A stretch of DNA of 64,000 nt from assembly GCA_942493335.1 (NCBI GenBank), contig OW818693.1, positions 1,426,001-1,490,000 of the forward strand, written 5' to 3'. The translations under genes and the position numbers were made by a program. The notes under the pieces were generated by a model. It searched no databases and was not told where the DNA came from. It saw only the letters and a list, made by a program, of their open reading frames with translations. Shown in pieces: positions 1 to 8,854 of this stretch (within the stretch, counting starts at the first letter, position 1; each line of letters begins with the position of its first letter). Origin of the DNA: JAEWSN01 sp942493335 (lineage in GTDB: Bacteria; Bacillota; Clostridia; DSM-8532).

Positions 1-438
1 AGCTGTCGCCAGCACTTCCGCGTCCGCTTCCGGCGTATTTGTGCCGAGAATCTCCACCCCGGCCTGTGTGAACTCATTCTGCCGGCCCCCCCCGATCTCA
101 TCGGCGGAGAAGGTGTTTCCCACATAGAAGCACTTCATGGGCCAGGAGGGATTCTTGAATTGTGTGGCGGCCACGCGCGCCACCGGGATCGTCATGTCAG
201 GTTTCAGCACCATCAGCCGTCCCTGCGCATCCGTCATCTTGTACATCTGTTCCTGGCGGATCAGGGCGTTGTCGCCGCCGAAAACGTCATAAAACTCAAG
301 TGTTGGCGTTTCCAGTTCGCGATAGCCGGAAAGCGTGAACCACGTGCGTAAATCCGCCTCCAGGGCCCGTTTCTTCGCACAGGCGGCAAACAGGATGTCG
401 GAAACCCCGTCGGGGGTGTAGATGCTCCACTTTTTCAT
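1..438 (-). CDS. hisZ: ATP phosphoribosyltransferase regulatory subunit HisZ (partial, runs off left edge)
   Basis: The visible 146 residues are the N-terminal part of a class II aminoacyl-tRNA-synthetase-like fold. The opening TPDGVSDILF and the motif KPDMTIPVARVAAT fit HisZ, the catalytically inactive HisRS paralogue that activates the short form of HisG in histidine biosynthesis, better than true HisS, whose N-terminus usually carries an RGTxD motif. The ATG at 436-438 follows an AGAGGTG ribosome binding site with good spacing. The C-terminal half lies outside the window, so HisS is not completely excluded, and hisG would be expected just beyond the left edge. A clear sigma-A promoter precedes it (see 496-524). 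Confidence 0.8.
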   Translation of the reverse strand, partial: MKKWSIYTPDGVSDILFAACAKKRALEADLRTWFTLSGYRELETPTLEFYDVFGGDNALIRQEQMYKMTDAQGRLMVLKPDMTIPVARVAATQFKNPSWPMKCFYVGNTFSADEIGGGRQNEFTQAGVEILGTNTPEADAEVLATA

Positions 439-495
439 GGTTGTTCACCTCTTCATCACTTCACTACGTTAAAGCGATTGCTAGATAATGTGATT

Positions 496-524
496 ATTTT
501 ACCGACGATACCCCTGCCTGTCAA
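496..524 (-). promoter_or_regulatory. sigma-A promoter for hisZ
   Basis: On the minus strand TTGACA (519-524) and TAAAAT (496-501) are separated by exactly 17 bases, about 60 bases upstream of the hisZ start codon. The leader is too short for a T-box, so no riboswitch control is seen here. Confidence 0.7.
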
Positions 525-545
525 GTCTGTTCCTGAAATTCTCTG

Positions 546-1445
546 TCATGTCGCCGGAGTCGACGGTCGGTTCGCCTTCCGCCAGGCGCCGGGGGTCATG
601 CCGGTATGCTTCCTGAACACTTCGTTGAAATGCTTCAGGTCGCGCAGACCGATTTCCCCGAGGATGTCCACGATCTTCCGATCCGTTGTCGCAAGCAGAT
701 GACAGGCCTCGTTCAGCCGGAGCTGCTGAAGATACTCCGAAAAGGACCGTCCCGTGCATTCCCGGAAAAGACGCGAAAAATAGCTCCTGCTGAGGAATGT
801 GCGCATGGCCACTTCCCCCACTGTCAGATCCTCGTCCGAAAAGTGCTGTTCCAGAAACACCATCGCACGGTTCATCATGGCGTAACGACCTGCGTCATTG
901 CCATCTTCCCGTTCATTTGCACGCAAAACGCGGGTGAGGAGTTCGATGAGGCAGGCTCGGAGGATGTTTGCATGCCCCTTGGGCCTGTTGAAGAATTCGG
1001 AGTGCATTTTCCGGAATACGGCTTCGATCTCAAGCTGTTCCGTACTGTCGAGACGCACGCTCAGCACGGGACCGTGACCGACCGCAAAGCTGCTGAAGAG
1101 GCTTGATCCGGAAACGGCCTCGAAATCCGAGCTGTCCAGAAGGGCGGCATCGAGAAAGGATGGCCGGAACAGGCAGTTGTAGACGGTGAGTTCCGCCAGG
1201 GGTCCCTGCTTGATGAAGACATGCGGGGTCTGCGTGTTGATGATGCAGAGATCCCCCTTCTGCACGGGCACTTCGGCGCCGTCGATGCTGTGCAGGCCGC
1301 TCCCGGACGCGACATAGGCGATTTCGATGAAATCGTGCGCATGGAGCGGAAACGCGCCCCGTTCATGCTCGGGGGAAATGTTCAGGAAGATGGGGAGTCC
1401 ATCCTCGAAATACCAGTCGCCGACATATTGCTGTATTTCCGTCAT
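546..1445 (-). CDS. AraC-family transcriptional regulator
   Basis: This 299-residue protein has an N-terminal cupin-like sensor domain (FPLHAHDFIEIAYVASG followed by a KGDLCIINTQTPH turn, roughly residues 30-85) and a C-terminal AraC double helix-turn-helix (about residues 195-295). The ATG at 1443-1445 is preferred over an upstream GTG because AAGGGGACC lies about 10 bases before it and the extra 21 residues look unrelated to the family. It is divergent from the alpha-L-rhamnosidase gene at 1677, which suggests a role like RhaR/RhaS in sugar-responsive activation of that gene. The rhamnosidase side has a TATAGT box (1610-1615) but no good -35, consistent with an activator-dependent promoter. 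The inducer is inferred only from context. Confidence 0.88.
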   Translation of the reverse strand: MTEIQQYVGDWYFEDGLPIFLNISPEHERGAFPLHAHDFIEIAYVASGSGLHSIDGAEVPVQKGDLCIINTQTPHVFIKQGPLAELTVYNCLFRPSFLDAALLDSSDFEAVSGSSLFSSFAVGHGPVLSVRLDSTEQLEIEAVFRKMHSEFFNRPKGHANILRACLIELLTRVLRANEREDGNDAGRYAMMNRAMVFLEQHFSDEDLTVGEVAMRTFLSRSYFSRLFRECTGRSFSEYLQQLRLNEACHLLATTDRKIVDILGEIGLRDLKHFNEVFRKHTGMTPGAWRKANRPSTPAT

Positions 1446-1676
1446 ACCGGCTGCGGTCCCCTTCGTGCTGGTTTTGGGCAAACACCGCGGTGGCGGTTTC
1501 CCATCCACATCATATCATAAAGGGCCTGCCCCGGAACCGATGGTGGCAAACAGACGGAATACCCACAAAGCGGACAACGGACCCCCATGCGCTCCGCGCC
1601 CGGGTGTTGTATAGTCAGAACAGGATGGCCCGCAGGGCCGCGGCGTACCCATCGACCGCCGCATGAAGGAGGAACC

Positions 1677-4277
1677 ATGCTTTCTCTCTACGATCTGCAA
1701 TGCGAACACCGGGAACGGCCCATCGACCTGCCGCTTCGCACGCCCCGCTTTTCATGGAAGCTCCGTTCCGATCTTGCGGAGACCCGGCAGGTTTCCTACA
1801 GGCTCCGCATCTCGGAAGGGCTGCGGGAGGGCGGGCTCCCCGTGTGGGACAGCGGCACCGTCGATTCCTCCGAGTCCGTTCTGGTCACGGCCGACATCGC
1901 CGCGCTGAAACCGGAAACCGCTTATTTCTGGGATCTGGCGGTCACGGACAGCCACGGATGCATGGCAGCCGCTTCCTCCACCTTTGAAACCGGTCTCGGC
2001 GTCTGGATCTCTCCGGTCGGGCGATGGATTTCCGGAGATCCCGCCGGTGTCGCCACGGAAGGGCTTGCTTCCCCCCTGATGCGAAAATCCTTTTCCCTGC
2101 CCGCCCAGGTCGCCTCCGCCCGTCTGTTCGCGACGGCGCAGGGCCTGTATGAGCTTACCCTCAATGGGAACCGCGTCGGGGAGGACTGGATGACACCGGG
2201 CTGGACCACGTACAAAAAGCGACTTCAGTACCAGACCTACGATGTGACGGACCTGCTTGCGGACGGAGAGAACGTGCTGGGCGCCAGTCTCGGAAACGGC
2301 TGGTTCTGCGGCAATCTCGTCTGGGCCGGAAACCGTGACCTTTACGGCACCGAGCGGGCACTGCTGGCGGAACTGCATGTCCGGTTCACCGACGGCACCT
2401 CGCTCGTCGTGGCGACCGATGACTCCTGGAAGGCCGGAGCCGGTCCCACGCTGATGTCGGAACTGTATCACGGAGAAACCTGTGATGCGCGCCTCGAACC
2501 GACGGGATGGGACCGTCCCGGATACGCCGACGCATCGTGGACGGCCGTCCGCTGCATCGAGCCGGTTGCCGCAGTCCCCTCCCCGCAGGAAACCGAACCG
2601 GTTCGCATCCATGAAACACTTTCCCCCATCGGAGTCATCACAACGCCGGAAGGCGATGTGGTTCTAGATTTCGGCCAGAACATCACCGGTTTCATTCGTC
2701 TGACGCTGGATGGCACGGCGGGTGCCGAGGTGACGCTGCATCACGCCGAAGTGCTGGATGCGGTCGGAAACTTTTATGTCGCAAATATGCGCACGGCAAA
2801 AAACGAACTCCGCTATCTGCTGAAAGGAAACGGACCTGAAACCTGGAATCCCCGCTTCTCCTTCCAGGGGTTCCGGTATGTCCGCGTTCGAGCGGAGGGA
2901 CTATCCTGGAAACCGGAACAATTCACGGCATGTGTCCTGCATACGGCCCTGCGCCCCACGGGACGCTTCTCCTGCTCGAGCCCGCTGGTGGATCAGTTGT
3001 TCCACAACATCCTCTGGGGACAAAAGGGCAACTTTCTTGATGTGCCGACAGACTGCCCGCAGCGCGACGAACGCCTCGGATGGACAGGAGACGCGCAGGC
3101 TTTCGTCCGTGCCGCATGCACGAATTTCGATACGGCGCGCTTCTTCACGAAATGGCTCCGGGATCTGGCAGCGGATCAACTTCCTTCGGGCGGTGTTCCG
3201 TTTGTCATTCCGGCGGTTCTGCCCGCCACGGAGGAGTCCGGCCATTCCTCTGCCGCCTGGGGGGACGCCGCCACCATCTGTCCCTGGACGATTTACCGCG
3301 TCTATGGGGACCCTCAGCTGCTTTCCGACCAATACCCGTCGATGCGCGCCTGGGTGGACTGGATCACCGCCCGCGGAGGCGACGGCCTCTGGAACACGGG
3401 GTTCCATTTCGGTGACTGGCTGGGTCTGGACGCGAAACCGGACAGCTATGTCGGCGCAACTCCCACGGATCTGATCGCCACCGCTTTCTACGCCCATTCC
3501 ACACAACTCGTCGCCCGCGCAGCCGTCGTGCTGGGCAAGACGGAGGAAGCCGTCCTTTACGGAGATCTGTACGCCCGGATCATCCGACGGTTCCGGGATG
3601 AATTCGTCACCCCGAACGGACGCCTCGCCGCGCCGACACAGACCGCACATGTGCTGGCCCTGCATTTCGACCTGCTGGAGGAGAAGGATCGCCCGCGGGC
3701 TGTCTCGGCTCTGGCCGCACTGGTCGGGGAAGAGGATCCGGCCCTGACCACCGGTTTTGTCGGAACGCCGTATCTCTGTCATGTATTGACGCGGTTCGGC
3801 CGCCATGATCTTGCCGGAAAGCTGCTTCTGCGCGAAAAATACCCATCCTGGCTCTATCCGGTCACAAAAGGCGCCACCACGATCTGGGAGCATTGGGACG
3901 GCATCCGGGAAGACGGTTCGTTCTGGAGCGCCGACATGAATTCCTACAACCACTACGCTTATGGCGCCATCGGGGATTGGCTCTACCAGGCAATAGCGGG
4001 CATCGAGCTGGATCCGGAGACCCCCGCTTACCGCCATTTCCGCATTCAACCCCGCCCCATCGACAGTCTGACCCGTGCGGAAGCGGAAATCGAAACCCCG
4101 TACGGCAGTGTGAAAACATCCTGGAAACTGGAAGACGGGCAGTTCACCCTCATCGTGGACGTGCCGGCCAACACGACCGCCGATGTGCTGCTGCCGGGGC
4201 AGGCGGAGCATGAAGCCGTCCGGATCGGTTCCTGCGCCGGTCGGCTCTTCACAACGGCCTTGTCATCTTTGTCATGA
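1677..4277 (+). CDS. alpha-L-rhamnosidase, glycoside hydrolase family 78
   Basis: The 866-residue product matches GH78, inverting enzymes that release terminal alpha-L-rhamnose from plant glycosides and polysaccharides. The order is a fibronectin-like N-terminal domain, the Bac_rhamnosid_N carbohydrate-binding fold (around residues 140-300), a second beta domain ending in FQGFRYVRV, and an (alpha/alpha)6 catalytic barrel. The barrel carries DCPQRDERLGW at about residue 459, which includes the general acid, and the WEHWDGI motif near residue 737 with the general base Glu. No signal peptide is visible, so it probably acts on imported oligosaccharides in the cytoplasm. The ATG at 1677 follows AAGGAGGA. 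The gene ends right at the valS promoter. Confidence 0.93.
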   Translation: MLSLYDLQCEHRERPIDLPLRTPRFSWKLRSDLAETRQVSYRLRISEGLREGGLPVWDSGTVDSSESVLVTADIAALKPETAYFWDLAVTDSHGCMAAASSTFETGLGVWISPVGRWISGDPAGVATEGLASPLMRKSFSLPAQVASARLFATAQGLYELTLNGNRVGEDWMTPGWTTYKKRLQYQTYDVTDLLADGENVLGASLGNGWFCGNLVWAGNRDLYGTERALLAELHVRFTDGTSLVVATDDSWKAGAGPTLMSELYHGETCDARLEPTGWDRPGYADASWTAVRCIEPVAAVPSPQETEPVRIHETLSPIGVITTPEGDVVLDFGQNITGFIRLTLDGTAGAEVTLHHAEVLDAVGNFYVANMRTAKNELRYLLKGNGPETWNPRFSFQGFRYVRVRAEGLSWKPEQFTACVLHTALRPTGRFSCSSPLVDQLFHNILWGQKGNFLDVPTDCPQRDERLGWTGDAQAFVRAACTNFDTARFFTKWLRDLAADQLPSGGVPFVIPAVLPATEESGHSSAAWGDAATICPWTIYRVYGDPQLLSDQYPSMRAWVDWITARGGDGLWNTGFHFGDWLGLDAKPDSYVGATPTDLIATAFYAHSTQLVARAAVVLGKTEEAVLYGDLYARIIRRFRDEFVTPNGRLAAPTQTAHVLALHFDLLEEKDRPRAVSALAALVGEEDPALTTGFVGTPYLCHVLTRFGRHDLAGKLLLREKYPSWLYPVTKGATTIWEHWDGIREDGSFWSADMNSYNHYAYGAIGDWLYQAIAGIELDPETPAYRHFRIQPRPIDSLTRAEAEIETPYGSVKTSWKLEDGQFTLIVDVPANTTADVLLPGQAEHEAVRIGSCAGRLFTTALSSLS

Positions 4278-4306
4278 TTGACAAGTCGGGGGCACTGGCG
4301 TACAAT
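4278..4306 (+). promoter_or_regulatory. sigma-A promoter for valS T-box leader
   Basis: TTGACA (4278-4283) and TACAAT (4301-4306) are separated by exactly 17 bases. The -35 box begins one base after the rhamnosidase stop codon, so transcription would start near 4313, at the 5' edge of the T-box leader. Confidence 0.8.
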
Positions 4307-4324
4307 TGGCAACAATCTATCGTG

Positions 4325-4620
4325 ACATGCATTGATGGGGAGGAGTACATCCAGGTTTTCAACCAGCGAGGGAACGGTTGGTGAAAAGTTCCCGTGAGAA
4401 CAGGATGGAAGGTGGCCCCAGAGCAGCGGACCGAACATGCGATCCCCTTTCGGAAGGGCCGCATTGATAGGCTCCGACGGCAGCCCGCCGTTACCGGGTC
4501 CCCGTCTCGATCCACCGGGCAACCGGTGCGGATCCGCGCGGAGAGTGCATGCCGACAGGCATGAAAACAGGTGGTACCACGGAGGCCGGCCCTTCGTCCT
4601 GAGCAGGACGAAGGGCTTTT
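4325..4620 (+). ncRNA. T-box riboswitch controlling valS
   Basis: The leader has the canonical T-box sequence CAGGTGGTACCACGG (4568-4582) that base-pairs in the antiterminator and binds the acceptor end of uncharged tRNA. A strong intrinsic terminator follows. Stem I can be folded with TGGGG (4336-4340) against CCCCA (4416-4420) and CATCC (4348-4352) against GGATG (4403-4407). The internal loop then has AGGAGTA on the 5' side and GAAGGTGG on the 3' side, the position of the specifier. Known T-boxes of this type induce an aminoacyl-tRNA synthetase gene when its tRNA is uncharged. The valine codon GTG is present (4412-4414), but the usual GAA-NNN register would read GGT, so the specifier needs checking. 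Confidence 0.9.
4589..4620 (+). terminator. intrinsic terminator of the valS T-box
   Basis: A perfect 12-bp stem, GCCCTTCGTCCT (4589-4600) with AGGACGAAGGGC (4605-4616), a 4-base loop and a TTTT run form the OFF-state terminator of the riboswitch. Confidence 0.88.
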
Positions 4621-4691
4621 CTGCATTTCCGGCAATGCGGAATGACAGTCAGGGGCAGGCGCAGAGACGCACCCCGGAAACGGAGACCACC

Positions 4692-7139
4692 ATGCTCGAG
4701 AAACGCTACATCCCCGAAGAACAGGAACCCCGCTGGCAGAAGGCCTGGGCCGAGGCCGGAACCTATCGCTTCCGCGAAGATTCGGGAAAACCACCGTACA
4801 GCATCGACACTCCGCCGCCAACCGTTTCCGGCAGCCTGCACATCGGCCATATCTTCTCCTATACACAGGCGGAAATGGTGGCGCGCCACCGGCGGATGAC
4901 CGGTCATGAAGTCTACTACCCCTTCGGCTTCGACGACAATGGCCTTCCCACCGAACGCCTGATTGAACGGGAAACGGGCATCGATACCCGCGCCTTGCCG
5001 CGGGAGGCGGTTCTGGCGCTGGGAAGCCCGATCGTGTCAAAGCACGAGACTGCCTTCCGCGACCTGTGGCAATCCCTCGGCTTTTCCTGCGACTGGGATC
5101 TCGCCTACCACACCATGGGTGCGGACGTCCAGAAACAATCCCAGGCCTCCTTTCTGGAACTGGCGAGGCGCGGACTCGCCTATCCGGCCGAGCAGCCCAC
5201 CCTCTGGTGCCCCCACTGCCGGACTTCCATCGCCCAGGCGGATCTGGATACAAAAGACACGGATACCTTTTTCAACACGCTGCGTTTCCCGGTGATGGAT
5301 ACCGCACAAGATTCCGGCCTTCATCTCCCGGTCTCCACCACCCGTCCCGAGATGCTGTTCGGTTGCGTCGCCCTGTTCATCCATCCGGATCATCCCGAAT
5401 ATGCCGCGTTCATCGGCAGGAAAGTCCTTGTCCCGCTGTACGGACACAGTGTTCCGATTCTCGCAAACCCGGATGCAGACCCGGAAAAGGGGACAGGCGT
5501 CGTCATGTGCTGTACCTTCGGGGATGCAGCCGACGCCGGTTGGTACCGCACCTATAGCCTTCCGTACCGAAAGGTTCTCGAGCAGGATGGGACGCTGTCT
5601 GTGGAAATCCCGGAAATCGGGGGACTGACGATCGGCAGGGCGCGCGAGGCGGTCCTCGCGCAATTGGAGACGGGTGGGTTTCTCCTCGGCCGCGAACCTC
5701 TGACGCATCAGGTCGGCATCCATGAGCGATGCGGGACGGAAACGGAACTGCTTCCCTCCCGGCAATGGTACATCCGGCTGCTCGATCGCAAGGAGCGGTT
5801 TCTGGACGCCGCCGCCGAAATCAACTGGCACCCGGCTTACATGAAAGCGAGGTATCTGGATTGGGTTTCCGGTCTCAAATGGGACTGGTGCGTCTCCCGG
5901 CAGCGCCGGTACGGCATCCCGCTTCCGATCTGGTACTGCCGGGATTGCGGAACCCCCGTGTTCGCCGACGATTCGCTTCTCCCGGTCAACCCGGTGGAAA
6001 CAGCGCCGGGAACAGCATGCCCCCATTGTGGCGGAACCGCATTCGAACCTGAGACCGGCGTGCTGGACACCTGGGCCACCTCCTCCATCACGCCGCAGAT
6101 CAATGCGGCCCGTCATGCGGAACTGACCGGAAAACCCGGTTTCACCCCGATGTCCATGCGGACGCAGGCGCACGAAATCATCCGGACCTGGGCGTTCTAT
6201 ACCATCGTCCGAAGCCTGTACGCGGAAAACACGCTGCCCTGGCGGGACATCATGATCTGCGGGTATATTCTGGCGGGAAAAGGGGAAAAGCTGAGCAAAT
6301 CCAAAAACAACGCACCCGTCGAGCCTGCCGAGCTGATCCGGGTTCATTCCGCGGATGCGGTCCGTTACTGGGCGGCAGGCGCAAAGCTCGGAACGGACAT
6401 GGCCTTCAAGCCGGAAGAACTGGCGCTCTCGCGACGTTTCATGACAAAGCTCTGGAATGCCGCACGGTTCTCCTCCATCCATCTCGACACGCTGACGGAG
6501 ACCGATTGGGAAACGGCCGTCCCGCAGCCGGCGGATTTGTGGATCCTCGCCCGTTTCAACAAGACGATGCGGGAGGTTTCCGCAGCCTTTGAACAATATG
6601 AGTCCGGCGAGGCGCGAAAACTGCTGGACGCCTTCTTCTGGGGGGATTTCTGCGACGATTGGCTGGAACTGGTCAAGGATCGGCTTTACAAGCCGGAAAT
6701 CCACGGGGCGGCTGAAACGGCCGGCGCAAAGGTCACCCTGCACCAGGTCCTGGCAGGGATCCTGAAGCTTTATGCGCCTTTTGTCCCGCATCTGACGGAA
6801 ACCATCCATCAATCCGTCTACCGGATCCAGAACGAACCCTTCCAATCCATCCATTCGCTTGTCTGGAAGGCCATCCCACTCCCTGACCCGGATTTGTCGG
6901 AATCCTTGTATCTCGGACTCGGCGACATCCTGAAGGCAACCGTAGCGGAAGCGCGGAGACGGAAAACGGCGGACGGGCTTTCCATGAAGGATCCGCTCTC
7001 CTCCCTGGCGCTTGCCGGATGGCCCGCAGCGTGCGGGACGGACGGGGAACTCGCCCTGCAAACCCTTGTCACAGGCGCACTGGGCGATCTCAAAGCCTGC
7101 ACGGGTGCGGCTCTCCTTCTCCTGCCCTGGCAGTGCTGA
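4692..7139 (+). CDS. valS: valyl-tRNA synthetase, short archaeal/rickettsial-like type
   Basis: The 815-residue class I synthetase charges tRNA-Val. HIGH is at residues 50-53 inside PPPTVSGSLHIGHIFSYTQ, and the KMSKS loop is KLSKS at about 533-537. An editing (CP1) domain with TTRPEMLFG lies between them, together with zinc-ribbon cysteine pairs (WCPHC, YCRDCG, CPHCGG). The C-terminus ends shortly after the anticodon-binding helical domain and lacks the long coiled coil of the common bacterial ValRS. With the PPPTVSGSLH signature this points to the shorter, archaeal/Rickettsia-like ValRS lineage. The ATG at 4692 was chosen because it starts the conserved MLEKRYIPEEQE and lies downstream of the T-box terminator; the ribosome binding site (GGAG at 4682-4685) is modest. 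Confidence 0.92.
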   Translation: MLEKRYIPEEQEPRWQKAWAEAGTYRFREDSGKPPYSIDTPPPTVSGSLHIGHIFSYTQAEMVARHRRMTGHEVYYPFGFDDNGLPTERLIERETGIDTRALPREAVLALGSPIVSKHETAFRDLWQSLGFSCDWDLAYHTMGADVQKQSQASFLELARRGLAYPAEQPTLWCPHCRTSIAQADLDTKDTDTFFNTLRFPVMDTAQDSGLHLPVSTTRPEMLFGCVALFIHPDHPEYAAFIGRKVLVPLYGHSVPILANPDADPEKGTGVVMCCTFGDAADAGWYRTYSLPYRKVLEQDGTLSVEIPEIGGLTIGRAREAVLAQLETGGFLLGREPLTHQVGIHERCGTETELLPSRQWYIRLLDRKERFLDAAAEINWHPAYMKARYLDWVSGLKWDWCVSRQRRYGIPLPIWYCRDCGTPVFADDSLLPVNPVETAPGTACPHCGGTAFEPETGVLDTWATSSITPQINAARHAELTGKPGFTPMSMRTQAHEIIRTWAFYTIVRSLYAENTLPWRDIMICGYILAGKGEKLSKSKNNAPVEPAELIRVHSADAVRYWAAGAKLGTDMAFKPEELALSRRFMTKLWNAARFSSIHLDTLTETDWETAVPQPADLWILARFNKTMREVSAAFEQYESGEARKLLDAFFWGDFCDDWLELVKDRLYKPEIHGAAETAGAKVTLHQVLAGILKLYAPFVPHLTETIHQSVYRIQNEPFQSIHSLVWKAIPLPDPDLSESLYLGLGDILKATVAEARRRKTADGLSMKDPLSSLALAGWPAACGTDGELALQTLVTGALGDLKACTGAALLLLPWQC

Positions 7140-7195
7140 ATGCCTCTGCGCCACAACTGAAAAACCAAGGCGACGGCTCTGTCGGACAAGCGGCA

Positions 7196-8758
7196 TCAGC
7201 CCTTCTTCGCACCGGTACGCCGGGAACCGGCGGGCAGCCCGCCCGCCGCGTTCCCATGCCATACCGACGACAGACCGGACAACAGCCATTCGGCTCCCGG
7301 CGCTGCGAGGATGAAAAAGGCCGGAATCAGGCTGATCCGGTACCGGAGCTGGACTTCGACGAACAGATACAGGACCGCCATGGCCAGCAGCAGCAGGGTG
7401 AAGCAAAGCGGGATGCGCGGATCAGATGTTTCGTTTCGCCGCCTCCAGGGCAGGTTCCCAAGGATTCCGAGCAGGAGCAGCAACAGAAAGGTTCCCCGTT
7501 CAGCGCCCTGGAGGAAGGTGATCAGGCTGGATGCGGGAATCCGGACGGTTTTCCCGGACAGATTCACCGTCCAGACCTTCCCCTCCAGATGCGAGAAGGC
7601 CCAGTGCAGATCGTCCGGCATGGACCATATTCGATTGGATTTCGCGCCGAACAGCTTCATCCATTGACCGGGGTCCTTCCGGAGGCGTTCCCGCAAAATG
7701 GCGGATTCGCGTTCCTTTTTCGTATCCACTGGAATCTCCGCGTTCAGATGGATACCCATGAAGATCTCATCGTTGTCCTTCTGGTCATACTGTCCCTGAG
7801 AAGCCTCGTTCAATCCGGCAATGAGCTTCCAGGTCGGAAAGGTGTTGCCCAATCCCGCCGGATTCACCCCCGAAGCCGAAACCGACCAGGACAGAAGCAT
7901 GCCGGTCCCGAGAAAGGCGGCTGCGACAAGACCGGCCTTGCCCAATCCTTTGAAGAACCCGGTTCCCAGCACTTCACCCACGCCGGTTCCCGGCAGGAGG
8001 AGGAAGGTCAACGCCACTGCAATGGCCGCAATGACAGCATCGGAACGGATGGCGTTGGACAAGGCCAGCACCGCGCCGCCCAAAGGCAGCAGAAACCAGC
8101 GTCTTTCCGACGGCAGCAGACAGATGGCGAGACCTGACAAGAGAAGGGCTGTTCCCATGAATTGATTGGTCAGGACGGTGGAAAGGGACCAGGCTCCGGC
8201 ATACAAGAAAAAAAGCAGGGCAACCGTCCGGCCGGCACGCTCGCCGGCGAAGCGGCGTCCCAGCAGGTAGATCAGATAATTCGTCAGTGTCAGCCAGACG
8301 CCGTTCAAGACCTTCAGACAGGACAGTGCATGGGTACTGCCGACCACGCGTGCGACAAATGCCTCATACAGGGAGAAGCCCGTCTGGTAACCCCAGTTCG
8401 CATAGTAACGGTTCCGGTAGGCCTCACCGTCTCCGCCGGCGAACTGGAGGGCAGTGGTCAGCAGCATCTTGAAATCCGACAAGGGCTGCGTCCGCAGAAC
8501 CAACGCCCAAACCGTATGCAGCAGCAGGGCTGAGCCGATGAGGAGCGGAACGAACAAGCGTCCCCCTTCCGCCTTCATGGTCAGCAGAAGGACAACAGCC
8601 GCCACCACAAGGGCAACCAGCACGCCTGGCAATCTCCCGCCTTCCCCGATCTGACGGACATTCCCGATTGTCACGAGCAGCAGAAAAACCAGGAAGCAGA
8701 TCCCGACTCCCCACTTCACCACAAATCCCGAAAAGGCAGACCATCCGTTCCCTTTCAT
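7196..8758 (-). CDS. membrane glycosyltransferase, GT39/PMT-like (GT-C fold)
   Basis: This 520-residue protein has about ten to twelve hydrophobic segments. After the first membrane helices comes an extracytoplasmic loop with PLSDFKMLLTTALQFAGGDG and WGYQTGFSLYEAFV, the pattern of polyprenyl-phosphate-sugar-dependent GT-C enzymes (dolichyl-phosphate-mannose mannosyltransferase superfamily), where an acidic residue in this loop is catalytic. It would transfer a sugar from a lipid carrier to an outer-surface acceptor; donor and acceptor are unknown. GGAGGAAG sits before the ATG at 8756-8758. It is convergent with valS and lies about 95 bp downstream of the AraC gene on the same strand, so co-transcription is possible. 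Confidence 0.75.
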   Translation of the reverse strand: MKGNGWSAFSGFVVKWGVGICFLVFLLLVTIGNVRQIGEGGRLPGVLVALVVAAVVLLLTMKAEGGRLFVPLLIGSALLLHTVWALVLRTQPLSDFKMLLTTALQFAGGDGEAYRNRYYANWGYQTGFSLYEAFVARVVGSTHALSCLKVLNGVWLTLTNYLIYLLGRRFAGERAGRTVALLFFLYAGAWSLSTVLTNQFMGTALLLSGLAICLLPSERRWFLLPLGGAVLALSNAIRSDAVIAAIAVALTFLLLPGTGVGEVLGTGFFKGLGKAGLVAAAFLGTGMLLSWSVSASGVNPAGLGNTFPTWKLIAGLNEASQGQYDQKDNDEIFMGIHLNAEIPVDTKKERESAILRERLRKDPGQWMKLFGAKSNRIWSMPDDLHWAFSHLEGKVWTVNLSGKTVRIPASSLITFLQGAERGTFLLLLLLGILGNLPWRRRNETSDPRIPLCFTLLLLAMAVLYLFVEVQLRYRISLIPAFFILAAPGAEWLLSGLSSVWHGNAAGGLPAGSRRTGAKKG

Positions 8759-8854
8759 GCTCTTCCTCCGTGCCCTGTATTCTCTCCGTTGGCTTCCTCA
8801 CCGCTCATCAACCTGTATCATCTTCCTGCCTGCAGATCCTCACACTTCCTCTTT

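Noticed and set aside
5037..7406. Long open frame antisense to valS
   Set aside because: It is a codon-bias shadow of valS with Arg/Gly-rich low-complexity translation and no ribosome binding site.
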